From Malurus cyaneus samueli (lineage: Eukaryota; Chordata; Aves; Passeriformes; Maluridae): DNA of 64,000 nucleotides. A model generated the notes under the pieces. That model saw only the letters and a list, made by a program, of their open reading frames with translations, did not search any database and was not told where the DNA came from. The DNA is taken from positions 55,087,861 to 55,151,860 of the forward strand of contig CM019236.1 of the NCBI GenBank assembly GCA_009741485.1, in the 5' to 3' direction. The position numbers were made by a program, and so were the translations under genes. Below, piece by piece: positions 1 to 12,922 of the stretch (position 1 is its first letter; the number at the start of each line of letters is the position of its first letter).

Positions 1-2430
1 ATTATGGAATCATAGAACAGTTTAGGTTGCAAAAGACCTTAAAAATCATTGAGTGCATCCCTTAACCCAGCACTGCCAAGCCAAGTACTAAATGAAGTCC
101 TTAAGTGCCACATATTCTTTTAAATACCTCCAGGGATGATGACTCTACCCCTTACCTGGGCAGCCTGTTCCAGTGACAACTCTCTTGGTCAAGAACTTTC
201 CCCTAATATCCAATCTAAACCACCCCGGCACAGTTTGAGGCTCTTTACTCTTTTTCTGTTGCTTCTGGGAGAAGACACCACTCCCACAGTGCTACANCTC
301 TTTACTCTTTTTCTGTTGCTTCTGGGAGAAGACACCACTCCCACAGTGCTACACCCTCCTTTCAGGAAGCTGTACAGAACAATAATGTCCCCCTGGTCCT
401 CTTTTTCTCCAGGCTGAACACCCCCAATTCCCTTAGCTGGTGGTCACAGGGCTTGTGCTCCAGACCCTTCCCTTGCCCTTCTCTGAACACACTGCAAGCT
501 CCTCAATGTCCTTTTTTGTAGAGACAGGCCCAGAGTTCATGCAGCTTTACCAGCATCCACAAATCCTTTTCCACCAAGGCATTTTTCCAGCCACTCTCCC
601 CCCAGCTGTACCATCATGTAGAGTTGTTGTGGTTGAAGTGCAGGACCTGGCTCTCACCAGGTACTCATCTGATACTCATAGAACTGGCCTCAGCCCATCA
701 ATCCAGCCGTCCAGATCCCTTGCAGAGTCTTTCCACCCTCCAGCAGATCAACACTCCTGTGTAAATTTGTGTAATCTGCAAACTGTCAGAGTTGTCCCCA
801 CCACTGAGCTCTGGGGAACAGCAGCTGTGACTGGCACCACCTGGGCTGAGCACCACTGACCTGCACTCTCTGGGCATGGCCAGCTTCAGCATTTTTACTT
901 GAAGAGCACAAGCCATCAGCATCCAGTTTCTCCAGCAGAATTCCATGGGAAATGGTGTCAAAGACTTCACTTTAGACCAGGCAGACAACATCCAAAGCCT
1001 TTCCCTTATCCATTAAATTTGTCAGACTTTCACAGAAGGTGACCAGGTCTGTCAAGCAGGACCTGCTTTTCACAAACCTGCACTGGCTGTGCTCCCAATG
1101 TTGATTGTGTGCATAAGGGCACTCAAGATGATTCACTCCATGACCTCCCCTCCATGGCACCAAGATCAGGATTATAGGCCCACTGTTCTCTGGACCTTTC
1201 TTCCTGCTCCTCTTGTAGGTGGTTTTCATGCCTGCTGACCTCTGATCAACTGGGACCTTCCTGATGCGCTGTGGCTGCTTAGAAATGATTGAAAGTGTCT
1301 TAGTGAGCTCTTCCACCAGCTCCTCCAGAGCCCTGTGCCAATGCCATCTGACCCCACACAGACTTGTGTATGTCTAAATGGAGTTGTAGCTCTCACCATT
1401 TTCCTCTTGATTGCAGGATCTTCCTTCTGCTTCCCACACCAGTGTTACAGCTCAGAGCACTGGGTGTTCAGAAAAGAGCTGGTCTTACTGCTAAAGGCTG
1501 GGGCAAAGAAGGCATTAAGTTCCTCAGCTTCTTCCTCATCTTTTGTCACTGTTTCCTCATGCATCCACCAAAGGGTAGAGATTCCCCTAGGTCTTCCTTT
1601 AGTTGTTAATCAATTTATAGAAACTTTTTTGATTTTCTACTACAGCAGTAGGTTCTTCTTGGGCTTTGGCCTTTTCTGATTTTCTGCCCGCTTAACCTCA
1701 TGACATCCTTGCAGTCCTCTGGAGTATCCTGGTCCTTTTTTCCAGAGGTCACAAACTCTCCTTTTTCCCCCGAAATTCCAGTCAAAGTTCTCTGTTTGAC
1801 CAGGCTAATCTTCTTCCCGACCAATTAATCTTTTGGCATATGCAGACAGCCTTCTCCCGTGCCTTTAAGATTTCCTTCTCGAGGCACATCCATCCTTCGT
1901 GGCCTCCTCACTGTTCGAGACTCCTCGCTGTTTGGGACTCTGTCAGCCCGTCCCCTACACATGCCAAAGTCTGCCCTACAAATCCAAGGTGGCTGTTCTG
2001 CTGATCCTCCTCCTTACCTCTCTGAGATTTGGAAACTCAATCATTTTGTGATCATTGTGCTCAGGACAGACTCTGATGATTGCATAGCTCATGAGGCCTT
2101 TTCAGTTCACAAACAGCAGGTCCAGCACGGCACAATCCATAGCTATGTTGGGAAGTTACCTTCCATATACTCCAGAATCATCCTGGTTTATTTCCCCTCT
2201 ACTGTGTCCCATTTCCAGCAAACATTTGGTAAATGAAGTCCCCACAAGAACAATGAATGAAAATTGTGAAACTTCTCCCAGCTGCTTACAGGACATTTCA
2301 CTTGCCTCTTCATCTTGGTTGGTCTATAACAGACTTCCACCAGAATATCTGCTGTGTTGGCATTCCTCTTTGTTCTTACCCAGAAACACCTGTCACCTGT
2401 CACCACCATCATCTTCTTTGGAAGGAAATA
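1..2430 (-). mobile_element. CR1 non-LTR retrotransposon, degenerate, 5'-truncated
   Basis: The stretch follows, in reverse complement, the familiar avian CR1 order. Its 3' tail lies at the window start (AATCATAGAA, then an AAAAGACCTT-like block). The reverse-transcriptase region follows at about 150-1320, and upstream ORF2 sequence runs to about 2.42 kb. Decoded minus-strand pieces at about 990-1130 include the RT-like run FVKSRSCLTDLV, followed by [35 protein letters not shown] block at about 400-470 resembles the CR1 RT C-terminal region. Many stops and frameshifts show it is inactive. The assignment comes from memory of CR1 consensus sequence, not a search. The 3' tip may lie just outside the window. 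Confidence 0.88.
241..353. repeat. 56-bp exact direct duplication around a single N
   Basis: Bases 241-296 and 298-353 are the same 56 bases, both beginning CTCTTTACTC and ending GTGCTACA, separated only by an N at 297. The CR1 consensus has this stretch once, so the second copy is extra. This is what an unmerged contig overlap joined by one N would look like. Confidence 0.95.
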
Positions 2431-4545
2431 TTTTCTTCATTTAATTATATATATATTTTAATGCAAACTTTAATCTGGCATTTGACTAGTCCTCTGTAAC
2501 AAACTAGTGCTGTAAGTAAAGTTTCACAGGTGGGGGGAGAGCCTTCAGTGGCATTCAACAGAAGAGAGCTCTATAACCAACAAATGACACAGGAGGTTAC
2601 CTCTCCCATAAAGCTGAAGAAATGGAGATCTCTTTCCTGAAAAGCCCTGGGATTCACACAGCTAACTGAACAGTAAAATTCAGTGATTTCACTTGCCCAA
2701 GGCAGTGTTTATAAAGCAAAATGCCAATGAGCTCTACAGTTTATTATGACATGTATGCATTATTTATTTGTTAGAGATTCTAATTATGCCAGACTGAAAG
2801 CAAACAGGATTGTATGCAGGACTTGAAAACTTGCTCATTTAGATTGGACTTGGTGTAAAATACTGTGAAATTAACACACTGCCAAAGGACCTCATTACCT
2901 AGAAAGTCGGAAATGCTCAAAAGATGCTGCATGAACTGAAAGAGACAAGATTACCAACAGAATTCCTTTACAACATTACATTTAAGGAACACAGTTTAGG
3001 CTGAAAATCAAACTGCAGCTGGGTTCATATTGATAGCAACAAGTGTTCAAAGAATGAATGCTTTTACACTTTAAATGTCACAATATTAGGAGCTGGGCAT
3101 CTGCTCTAGGAAAGGAGAGCACTTCTAAATACGTGTTTTCTCTTTGTTGTACACTGAATGAGAAGTGAGTGTAGAAACAATCATGCATGTAACCACTACT
3201 TTCTCATTTCCTTCACTAGCTAGATGACCAAGTAATGATAGTCAGCAAATTTTCTAAGAACAACTTTTATTCTCTATATAAAAGAAAAATAAATATTATG
3301 GAACTCAGAGGCAAACTAAAATGCATGGAAAATTCTCCCAATACAACTTAACTAAAAAGAAAAAGACTGATGTTGTTAGGTGACATTTGTAATATTATAT
3401 AATCTCATCCTTTGCAAAGACCACATTTCAAACATTGAAATACTTTGTAAATTACATTCTATCTTTTAGATTACCTGTAAAGTGAACAGGCAAATTATTC
3501 TCAGCTGGTATAAAGAAATGACTATTCATCACATTGTGATAAATCCAACTTTGATGCCTAATAAATATTATTGAATCTGAAATAATCAACTATGCACATA
3601 AAACTGGTATGCAACAATAGTAGTATACGTGTCATTAGTCTCACTCTACTATAAGTGGAAATGTCTGGACAGTTCCCTACTCAATTGCGTGGTCATTATT
3701 TCAGAAAGACATTAGTTATAAATAGTTCTCATATGTTCCACTGCTGCTTGATAAGACTAATGATTTGCTTTACCACTTAAAATATGCCTTCAGATTATTT
3801 ATGGACAGATAGCAGAATCAAAAATATAAATATGTACAGATAACATTCAAGCTTGTTTTCCTAGGATGAGATAAGAATGCTATGGTTTATTATTACACAG
3901 AAAATTAAAGCGAGTTACTATGGTCTTTATATCAATATGAAATAAATCCATTTGAATAAACTAGTTATTTCTTGAAGTGCTTCTTTTTATAATAATTGAT
4001 GATATCCCCTTGCCGTTTAGAAAATGCAATAGTCCATTCAAAGAAGGATTTTTCTCTGTTGTGATATTTGCATTACATGCAATTTGTTTATACTTAGAAT
4101 TATCATCAAGTTTTCCAAAGCATTTTGAACGCTATAAGCTATTAAAAGAATAGAAATCTGAAAAATGAGCAAGGAGGAAATATCAGGAGGCCTCACTAGC
4201 TGAAGTCAACCCAAAATTTTTGTCCAACTGGATGTAACCCCTCTGTGAAAATGCGCAGAAATCTCTCCTGACAGCCAATGGTCTTCTTTGACCGCTCACA
4301 CAATTCAAAGCAATTTTCTAAAATTAGCCATATCTGATATGGAGCGTACATCTTGTAATATCTACTTAATGTTTTTCTCTTTAATCTAGCAGGCATCAAC
4401 TAGCAAATTTTATAAAAGAGGATACTTGCCAAATAATATTAAAAGCTATTTAGTTTTAATGTTTCTCAAAGGATTATAGCATATGAAACTATAAACATTG
4501 GTTTGAACTGTCTGTGCTAGGTGAAAGGCTTCATCTCTCACTTAG
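2431..4545. other. Non-coding, no feature recognised
   Basis: AT-rich sequence with only short spurious reading frames. I see no exon, RNA gene or repeat that I can name. Confidence 0.6.
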
Positions 4546-4653
4546 ACCCCAGTCCAGCAAACACTTATGCACATGTTGTAGTCCCATTGATCTCAATGGG
4601 ACTACTCGTGTGTGAAATCAAGCATCTGTGTAAGCAGTTGGAGGACTGGGGCC
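4546..4653. repeat. Palindromic fold-back (hairpin) element
   Basis: The outer ends are complementary: ACCCCAGTCC at the left against GGACTGGGGC at the right. The centre is a near-perfect palindrome, AGTCCCATTGA then TCAATGGGACT around 4581-4605. The arms between are imperfectly complementary (CTTATGCACATG against CATCTGTGTAAG). The layout resembles short non-autonomous hairpin repeats common in sauropsid genomes. I cannot name the family with certainty. Confidence 0.7.
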
Positions 4654-5569
4654 TTATTCCAGAAAGTGTCATGAAAGCAATGCCCTGCTGATTATGTGGA
4701 CTTCATAAAATTACTTTTTTTTTAAGTCAAGTCTCTGTGGTTTGTTTTGACATTAGCCTATGGAGGTCCTGGAATAGGGAGGAATTTCATGTAACACAAC
4801 AGTCTTACTCAACACCAGGGCGAAAGAAGAAGAAAACCCCATTCATGAAGGTGAAAACTCACACACACGTAAACAGGTCTGTAAAGGACCAGCGCTCCTG
4901 CAGGATCCACTGACACCACAGGGCCTTCCCTGTGTTTGGCTTTGCACTCTCCTGACAGAATCAGTGATAGGACAAAAAAACCTGTGGTGCTCCAGTCATG
5001 AGTCATTCTGCAATGGAGACTTTTAAAATGTTGTTATTTCCACCCTGCTCACTACTTTGTGTTCTCATGCAGCCCTGGTAGCAGAAGACCACGTGGAGAT
5101 GACAGATTGGAGCTGTTCTCTGAGGTCTTTTCTATGTAGGACACGAAACATGGAAAGAAAAAGGTGTTGCCAATCTAGGATCACTATTCAGAGAGACCAT
5201 GAACAAAACAGACTAAAAAGGGAAAGATGGTTTAAAAGCAGAGAGGCAAATTATCAAAGTTAAAATAGCCCAAAAAGAAGACTCCCACACCTATTGATTA
5301 GTAAATGCATATTCCAATCAATATATGAGGGACGGAGCTACAAGTAAGAGTGCAATAGTGAAAACTCTCATTCAACTGGAAGTCATCAATGAACTTAATC
5401 AGTAATAAAGCTCCCAAAATTATATTCTGAGCCAGGGAATCAAGACAGTTACAGTGATTTCTGTGGTATTTCTGTGATTCTGTGATTCTTGTTCTTGGTG
5501 CCTCTGAAAACAGAGCACTGCTTCCTTCACAAGGGAATGAAACTGGTTTGGCCACTTTCTTGTAGGTCT
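4654..5569. other. Non-coding; short CR1-tail-like motif near its end
   Basis: No gene is seen. At about 5471-5488 the repeated TGTGATTC motif resembles the octamer tail of a CR1, but no CR1 body can be supported beside it. Confidence 0.4.
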
Positions 5570-6573
5570 TGTCGTGGTTTAGACTGTGCTGAAAGCCAAA
5601 AGCACTGCACCCATGACATTCCCTCCCTCCCCCCACGGAGAGGAAGAAGAGACAGCAAAGCCCAATTAACACGAAAATTTATGGCCTTCAGATAACATAA
5701 TGTAATTGGGAGAAAGACACGTATGTGCTCCAGAAAGTGGTCAGACAGGCTGAATAACTTAAGTTGCAAAAACAGCTTTATTATTACAAACTACTAAGAA
5801 TACTACTGGGGGAGGAAGCACTGGGGAGAGGAACAAAGATAAGGGACAAGTTTACAAGGAGAAGAAAAATAAAAGAACTCGACATTTTAAGACACCTGTC
5901 ATCCTTTCCAGGACCCGTCTCTTTCCCAGGCCTCCCTCCTCCACCCCCCATGTTTTCCAGCACACGCAGGGGACAGGAATGAAAGTCTAACATACATCAA
6001 ACCACTCATTACAGTTGTTGTCCATCGTCATAGGATAAGTGTTCTTACAGTTGTTGTCCAGCATCATAGGACAAGTGTTCTTACAGCTCCAAGCTGTGGA
6101 AGTTTTTTTCCCAAGAACAGTCAGTGTATAACTGCTGATGGCGAGGGAAATATTTTCTTTACCTCGTAGGAGAAAGAAAGAATGTCCTTCAAGGCCAAAC
6201 TGCGTTGTTTCAGCAGCGTGAGACCACTACACAAATCTCCTGCCAGAAACAGCTTCTTTTAAGCATCCACTACTTCAGATGTAGGCGGGGGCATCTCTCC
6301 CTGCCTGCAGAGCAGTTCAGTCAGTCCTCAAGCCAGGTTTTTCCCAGAGCAAGGTTGCTCTCACAGAGGTGTAACCAACCTGTGCAATTGGCCCAAGCCT
6401 GATGGGCAGCCTGTCCATCAACTCAGACCATGATAGGGCTCTAAACACAGGGGCAGACTACTTTGCTGGAGAAGAAGGAGAAAATTTCTAGAACTTCCTC
6501 ACAGCAGCCATCTTTGTGGTTTCTTTGTCCCCTCCCCCCACCACCAAAAATTGGACCAAGTAAAACCATGACA
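5570..6573 (-). mobile_element. Solo LTR of an avian endogenous retrovirus
   Basis: The element starts TGTCGTGGTT and ends AACCATGACA, which are inverted-complement LTR termini with TG...CA ends and one mismatch. It is about 1.0 kb, a plausible LTR length. The flanking pentamers GGTCT (5565-5569) and GTTCT (6574-6578) could be a target-site duplication with one mismatch. An AATAAA reads on the minus strand near 5780, which favours minus orientation. No gag, pol or env sequence adjoins it, so it is a solo LTR. Family assignment rests on resemblance to bird LTRs that begin with the same terminal motif. Confidence 0.68.
6009..6080. repeat. 2 x 36-bp tandem repeat inside the LTR
   Basis: Two adjacent 36-bp units, 6009-6044 and 6045-6080, each begin TTACAGTTGTTGTCCA and end AAGTGTTC, with a few mismatches between them. 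Short internal duplications of this kind occur in LTR U3 regions. Confidence 0.85.
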
Positions 6574-6884
6574 GTTCTCAAAACCATTAGAGATTTAAAA
6601 GTGAAATTAAAAGGGGATTGTTTCAGATTTTTTCATGTGTTTATGCAATCAAATATTTCAAAAGGATTTTGGCAGATTTAATCACTCAGCATCAAGCTAG
6701 ACAACGGACCTGGAAAACGTGAGCAAGTACAAACCTCTGGGGTGTTCTACTGATAGCTCTATGACCTCAGAGAAATCATTCAGGGCCAGAAGAAACTCAC
6801 AGATGGAAATCATTCTAATTTTCCATGATTCTTAAATATGAGAGGAGCTAGAGCACAGAATGTCTGTTTCTCAAGCTCAAGGCT
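6574..6884. other. Non-coding, no feature recognised
   Basis: About 310 bases between the solo LTR and the start of the tandem duplication. No exon or repeat is recognised. Confidence 0.5.
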
Positions 6885-7282
6885 TTCCTTGCTGGAAGAA
6901 GATGTGATGGCCCAAGACCACAGCTTTTCATCCCTCACTCCTATAATTTCTGTTAAACACTTTTTCAAAACACTGTTCTAAACTGTTTTATCATTTTCTG
7001 CATGAATCAGTATTCTAGAGAGATAGCAGGCCTTAGACACACGAGTCCCAGACTCAGTGCTTAGGGATATTTCAGAAATACCCCAATATGGCACAAAGAA
7101 CATGCGGCACAATTATCATGTGGCACTAGCTAGATCACAATTTCTGTTTGGTTTCAGTTTGCAGCTCTTGGGGCTTCTCATTCTTTTCCTTACCTTTAGT
7201 ACTTTTAAAAGCTCCGACACCATGTTCCCTTAAGCATTTAAGATCTAGATTGTAAAAGCAATTATCTTCTCAAACAAGGAGC

Positions 7283-7595
7283 TCCTAGAGACTCTGAAGG
7301 GATCTGCATGGAGGGTGTCCAAGAAGATGGAGTCACTCTTCTTGGGATGCTGAGCATTAAGAGGGGAGGCAAGGGGCAGAGACTGAAGCACAGGAAATCT
7401 GCCTGAACATGAGGGAAATTGTGGATGAGTGACCTGGAGATGCCCCAAGAGGCTGGATCTCCTCCCTGCAGATATTCAAAAGCTGTCTGAACACAGAGCT
7501 CAGTAACGTGCACTAGGAGAAGCCCTTGGACAGGCAGGTTGGGCTATGTGACTCCAATGGTCCCTCCCAACCCTACAGATTCTCTGATTCTGCAG
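7283..7595 (+). mobile_element. CR1 3' fragment in tandem copy 1
   Basis: The order of short motifs follows a CR1 3' end: CTGAACATGAGG, GCAGATATTCAAAAG, GGCAGGTTGGGCTA, then GGTCCCTCCCAACCCTACAG and a TCTGATTCTG-like tail. It is a short 5'-truncated insertion. About 20 bases around 7410-7460 are missing or scrambled compared with the second copy. Confidence 0.85.
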
Positions 7596-7961
7596 AGACA
7601 CTCAAACCTGTAGCAGAACTGGCAAAAAGTCCTTAACAAGCTGAATTTAAAACTGCCACTGAAGTCAATGGGACTCAAGTTTTAATCTATTTGGACACTT
7701 ACAAACCATACACGTCTGTGTGTGTTTTAGGCAAATTTGCTTTAATTTTCTCTGAAACGTTTCTTGCTTTGAGACAAGGAATTATTCAGTTTTTATTCCA
7801 TGTACTAATTTAAGCTAATTTAAGTAGGGCACATCAGGGAACTGTGGAACCTCTAAGATTGGAAAGAATCTCAGATCACCTCATGAGCTCAGAAGATGGT
7901 CATGGCTTCTACCACCCTCACTTTCAAATTCCTGACTCATTGTTCATGGACATTCTATGTG

Positions 7962-8105
7962 TAAAAAACAACAAACAAAAAAACACCCAACAAAACAAAA
8001 CAAAAAACAAAAAAACCCCTCAAAAACAAGCAAAACAAGCCAAAAAGAGCAAAAAATCCAAAAACAAAACAACCCAAAAAAAACAACAAAAAAAACCAAC
8101 AGCCA
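7962..8105. repeat. A-rich low-complexity tract, copy 1
   Basis: A long run of A interrupted mainly by single C or G residues (AAACAAAACAAAAAAC pattern). Its open frames are lysine/asparagine/glutamine-rich artefacts. The equivalent tract in the second tandem copy differs by several homopolymer indels. Confidence 0.9.
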
Positions 8106-11100
8106 AATTAAACCCTGAAAAAATACCAACCTGTAGAAGTGCACTACATGTGAAAAACTCTCTGAAAAGAAAGCCTGTCCACAAGTAGCATCCCTTTCAA
8201 TAAATGTCAAGAGCACAACTTCGTTCTGAAAAAGCATTGCTGCCTAATGCAATGGTTGTGATGCACTGATAAGAGTTTGTTGTGGGACTAGGGCACCAGT
8301 AGTTATGTTCAGGTGTGTAAACTTCAGCTCCCACTAGTGTCTTTGGTGGGTTCAAGTACTTCACTAAAGCTCCAGTGACTGCTCCAGAAGACAGGCAGTT
8401 TTCTTTAAGTTCTGAGCATTGTCAGCCCTGTCTGTATGTCTTAGACACTTTCCAGGATTTAAAATGCTGCTAAGCACCTCCATTCAGACACTCAAATTGC
8501 TCTGCAGATGCCTGGGTTTAGGTCCTGCCCTGAAATGGTTTGTCACATGGCTTACAGCAAATACTTAAAATCTGTGTCTTGATCCTGTGCTGTAGAAAAC
8601 AGAGATTTTGATAACATTTTTTGTGCACATTTGCTTATCTTCACTCTGAGTTTGTAAGTAAATATGGATAGGGACTGTGTTACAATGTATGTGTGGAACA
8701 TCTGTCACTGCAGAGCACCATTTACTACTACAATACAGATAATTCTTTAATCCTTTTTTAATTCTCATTAAGGCTTACCATAAATGAAGAATTTCAGTAA
8801 AAATCACATACTTCAGAAAATATACTTAATTCCTTTGTGAGTTTTAAATAATGAGGCACAGTGATATTTTTAGTTTGGAATATTTTGGAATGTCTGGAAT
8901 GTCAAGTTCCCCAGATGATGATTAAAAGGTCAAGTAATAAAGTGTATGATAAACTATGCCTGAGATTCCTCATAAAACAAATGAGTAATGGCTGTACAAA
9001 CTGTGTTGCCATGTTTTGATATCAAAAAATTCCTACACTGTATTATTCCCTCAAATTTGTTAATTTATAGGATTGTCAGAAAAACAGCACAGCAACGACT
9101 AGTTTGCAGCTTCTCTGGGCTGAAGTCAGAGTTAAGAAGCAAATGAAAAGAGTATATTAAAGAAATAGTGCTGATGTTGCTAGTGGACCTCACTGTGGAG
9201 AATGTGAAAGGGTTTTTTTCTTTCCAGAGTGCAGGTCTGGTGTTGGTAAGTATCATGTTAAGTTTCTTTAGAAGTGTGTTTGTTTCTGTGAGGATTATAA
9301 CATTAGATTAGAACATTGCTCGAGGCACAATCACAGGAGCCCTCCAGAGCTGTCAAGCATTTGGCATATCTCACTTATCTCTAAGGGTGGCAGGGGCCAT
9401 CAATACAAAGTGGACCATCAATCAATATGGGGTCTTCTTCAGACGTTGCCTGTCAGCTGATCAGAGGAAGACTTTAGGGAATCAGCTTTCCATTATCAGG
9501 ATTTGGTCTGTGATCAGAACAAACCACTAAACCTTTTACTTTTCACTTGGCAAAAACATACACCTGGAAAAAGTCTGACAGTTCATTCATTTTGCTCCAT
9601 CACTGGAGCCAGATGATGTTTGACTGGGGGACCACCCTCTTTGATGTTGTACTCTTTTGAGAGTGCCCTGCTGTGAAAAAAAATTTCTCCTTCCAATTAA
9701 AGAGAAATATTTCTGTGTCCAGCTGTTAAATGTGACGTTTGCCATTTTTCAGTGCATTGGCTTTGTGCCATCTCGCAGGCTGTGTTTCAAGCCTATCTTT
9801 TTCCTTTCCCCTTCTCAGCAGCAATATCCACAATGTGTTAGTGTCTCCAACTTCTACATACATCAGTACCAAAAGGGAAAATATGAGTAATACTGCATTT
9901 CTCTGAACTGCAGCAGCAGCATTTATGCGTCTCTTCTGATTTTTTTAATTAAAGCCAGCAATCCTTCATGCAATGAAGGATGAAACCCTTAAATATGATC
10001 TATGAAAAGCCGACTGCAGTTTCATTTTGACTGCAGTAAGCAAACCATGTTGAAGCAAAGCCTTACTAGAAAACATTTACTGGTTAAATGAGTGTGGATA
10101 TCACTAAAACTCGTTTCGTGTCCACATCAAAAAAATGGCACCCATTCAGCAGCCCTAGCTCTGTTTAAATTAAGACAAACTTCTCATGAAAGCTTGAATA
10201 AATATTTAAGTTTATGTAATCAAGAAAATCTGTATCTTTTCGAATTTATTAAGTGCAATTTTTAGAGTTATAAAAACCACTGTCACAAACTGTGTATACA
10301 GTAAATAAATGGTGAACTCAACATTACAACATTTTGCCTTTCCATTGAGATGGATGAAATGCAACAGGTTCCAACTATTCTTCAGTTCAAGCCCTCCATA
10401 ATCCTTTTTATTTCCATATTTGCTGATACAGAAAAGGATCAATGTTTGATGAATTTTGGCAGATCATTATTACAAACCTATGTTTTGTAATTAATCTCAG
10501 ACTATGACCAGAAAATCTGAATAACTGCTCATGTATCATCACATCCTCATGCTGTGAAAATTAAAACCTGACTGAGAGCCTCAACGGATGAGAATGAAAG
10601 CATTTAATTTGGAAAGCTACATGAATGATAACAAAACAGAGCACTTCCCCTTTAGATATCCACTTTGTAGATTCATGCCAAGAAAGAGTATATTCAGAAA
10701 GATTTGATCTAGAAAAAAGCAGCAAAGATGCTCTTAATCTGGACTACAAGTAACTCGTGGACACAGTTTCTAAAAATTTTAGAACTATACAGGTTTAAAA
10801 ACAATATAAATTATCCTCTTTCCAAAAAGCTAGCAGAGAGCCAAGCTATGTTCTGCAGGGCTTCAGGCAGTTCTCAAAAGCTATCTGGTATCTAATGAAG
10901 GCAGTACTGGGACTGGAGATGTCCAAGCAACACAGAGACACTGGCTGCAACACTGTTGGCAACTCAACAGCAGGCGTGTTTACTTGTTCCTGGAATGAAT
11001 CAATCACTGCCTCTCCTAAAATTATGCACAGCACATATATGTGCTCTGTAAATGGTGTATTTGGATCTCCACATTATGCTCGTTCCATGACCCGGGTTCC

Positions 11101-12017
11101 AAAGTGTAACCTTGTTATAGAATATAATTTATGATATTATGGTTCCTCTCTTTCCTTATTTCTAAATAGACTAAGATACATTTTTCTTACTATTAATTCC
11201 AACCTTCTCTTATTTAGCTAATCAATGTTGCTCAAAATTTTCTTTAGTTGTCTCTGATCTCCCGCTGACCACTGTTTCATCATGTTCCTTTTTTCTGCCC
11301 CTCAATTTATCAGACAGCAGAACACCCAAGAATACTTCATTAGTGTGAAAATGAAGGACTAATTCCAAGATTTGTGTTGGTCTTTTTCTCTATTATTTTC
11401 TGTATTATTCTCTTTCACCTTTAAGAACATTCACCTTACTTTGATCCTTCCAGCCTTTCTCAACTCTCCTCTCTCTGTCAAAATAGTTTTCTCTAAAATG
11501 GCACATTTTTCATCCCAGACAGCTATAAGTACAAAATATATAGATGGTTTATGTAGCCCACAGATTAATTAAGCCTATTTCAGAAATAGCAGAGTAGTTT
11601 GAGCAGCAGCTGTACTGGCCTTTAAGTGATGACTTTTTTACAAAGGAACTTAAGGCAGAAAAAAACTATTTGAAACCAACAGAACCAGTGATCATAATCC
11701 ATCATGAATATTTTAACAGTAAACTGATTTATGCAAGTAAGTTTCATTTTTCTCCAAGACTAAATTAGAAACAAAAATTAAAATAAACCAGTTATTTTGA
11801 TGATTCTCCCATTATTCTCAAAATTTAATACAAAGGGGAAAATAAACATTTTTTAGCAAGGCTACATGTAAAATTATTTTACTAGAGCTATTCAAAATCT
11901 CACAGTGGTTGTAAAGCAGTAAAAATTACAAAATATTTTGGAGCAAGAGTTTTTGTTTTTTGTTTTTTCTTTGAAGTGTTTCAAGATTTTTTAAACCAAA
12001 CATAAATAATCTTTCAT

Positions 12018-12189
12018 AGAGCTGTCAAGCATTTGGCATATCTCACTTATCTCTAAGGGTGGCAGGGGCCATCAATACAAAGTGGACCATCAATCAATAT
12101 GGGGTCTTCTTCAGACGTTGCCTGTCAGCTGATCAGAGGAAGACTTTAGGGAATCAGCTTTCCATTATCAGGATTTGGTCTGTGATCAG
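12018..12189 (+). repeat. 172-bp third fragment at the tandem junction
   Basis: Bases 12018-12189 match 9346-9517, and the corresponding part of copy 2 near 14.69-14.86 kb, with the same length of 172. The fragment starts AGAGCTGTCAAG and ends GTCTGTGATCAG. It lies exactly between the end of copy 1 and the start of copy 2, so an internal piece of the unit was inserted at the join. Confidence 0.95.
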
Positions 12190-12591
12190 TTCCTTGCTTG
12201 GAAGAAGATGGTGATGGCCCAAGACCACAGCTTTTCATCCCTCACTCCTATAATTTCTGTTAAACACTTTTTCAAAACACTGTTCTAAACTGTTTTATCA
12301 TTTTCTGCATGAATCAGTATTTCTAGAGAGATAGCAGGCCTTAGACACACGAGTCCCAGACTCAGTGCTTAGGGATATTTTCAGAAATACCCCAATATGG
12401 CACAAAGAACATGCGGCACAATTATCATGTGGCACTAGCTAGATCACAATTTCTGTTTGGTTTCAGTTTGCAGCTCTTGGGGCTTCTCATTCTTTTCCTT
12501 ACCTTTAGTACTTTTAAAAGCTCCGACACCATGTTCCCTTAAGCATTTAAGATCTAGATTGTAAAAGCAATTATCTTCTCAAACAAGGAGC

Positions 12592-12922
12592 TCCTAGAGA
12601 CTCTGAAGGGATCTGCATGGAGGGTGTCCAAGAAGATGGAGTCACTCTTCTTGGGATGCTGAGCATTAAGAGGGGAGGCAAGGGGCAGAGACTGAAGCAC
12701 AGGAAATTCTGCCTGAACATGAGGGAGAATTTACGGTGAGCGTGACTGAGCAGACTGCCCCAAGAGGCTGCAGAATCTCCTTCCCTGCAGATATTCAAAA
12801 GCTGTCTGAACACAGAGCTCAGTAACGTGCACTAGGAGAAGCCCCTTGGACAGGCAGGTTGGGCTATGTGACTCCAATGGTCCCTCCCAACCCTACAGAT
12901 TCTCTGATTCTGCAGAGACACT
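12592..12922 (+). mobile_element. CR1 3' fragment in tandem copy 2
   Basis: Same insertion as at 7283-7595. This copy keeps the consensus-like stretch TTTACGGTGAGCGTGACTG followed by GCCCCAAGAGGCTGCAGAAT, which the first copy has lost in part. It ends in the CR1 tail at about 12.92 kb. Confidence 0.87.

Larger units (their letters stand above)
6885..12017 (+). repeat. 5.1-kb direct tandem duplication, copy 1
   Basis: The block from TTCCTTGCTG (6885) to ATCTTTCAT (12017) recurs at 12190-17350 in the same order and orientation. The two differ mostly by single-base insertions and deletions, many in homopolymers. One larger difference is near 9661-9692, where copy 1 has about 20 extra bases. Apart from a CR1 fragment and an A-rich tract, the unit holds no recognisable gene. 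It could be a real tandem duplication, but the error pattern favours an assembly duplicate. Confidence 0.95.

Noticed and set aside
7844..8188. Lys/Gln/Asn-rich open frame, repeated at 13,164-13,439
   Set aside because: Translation of an A-rich simple repeat inside the tandem duplication.
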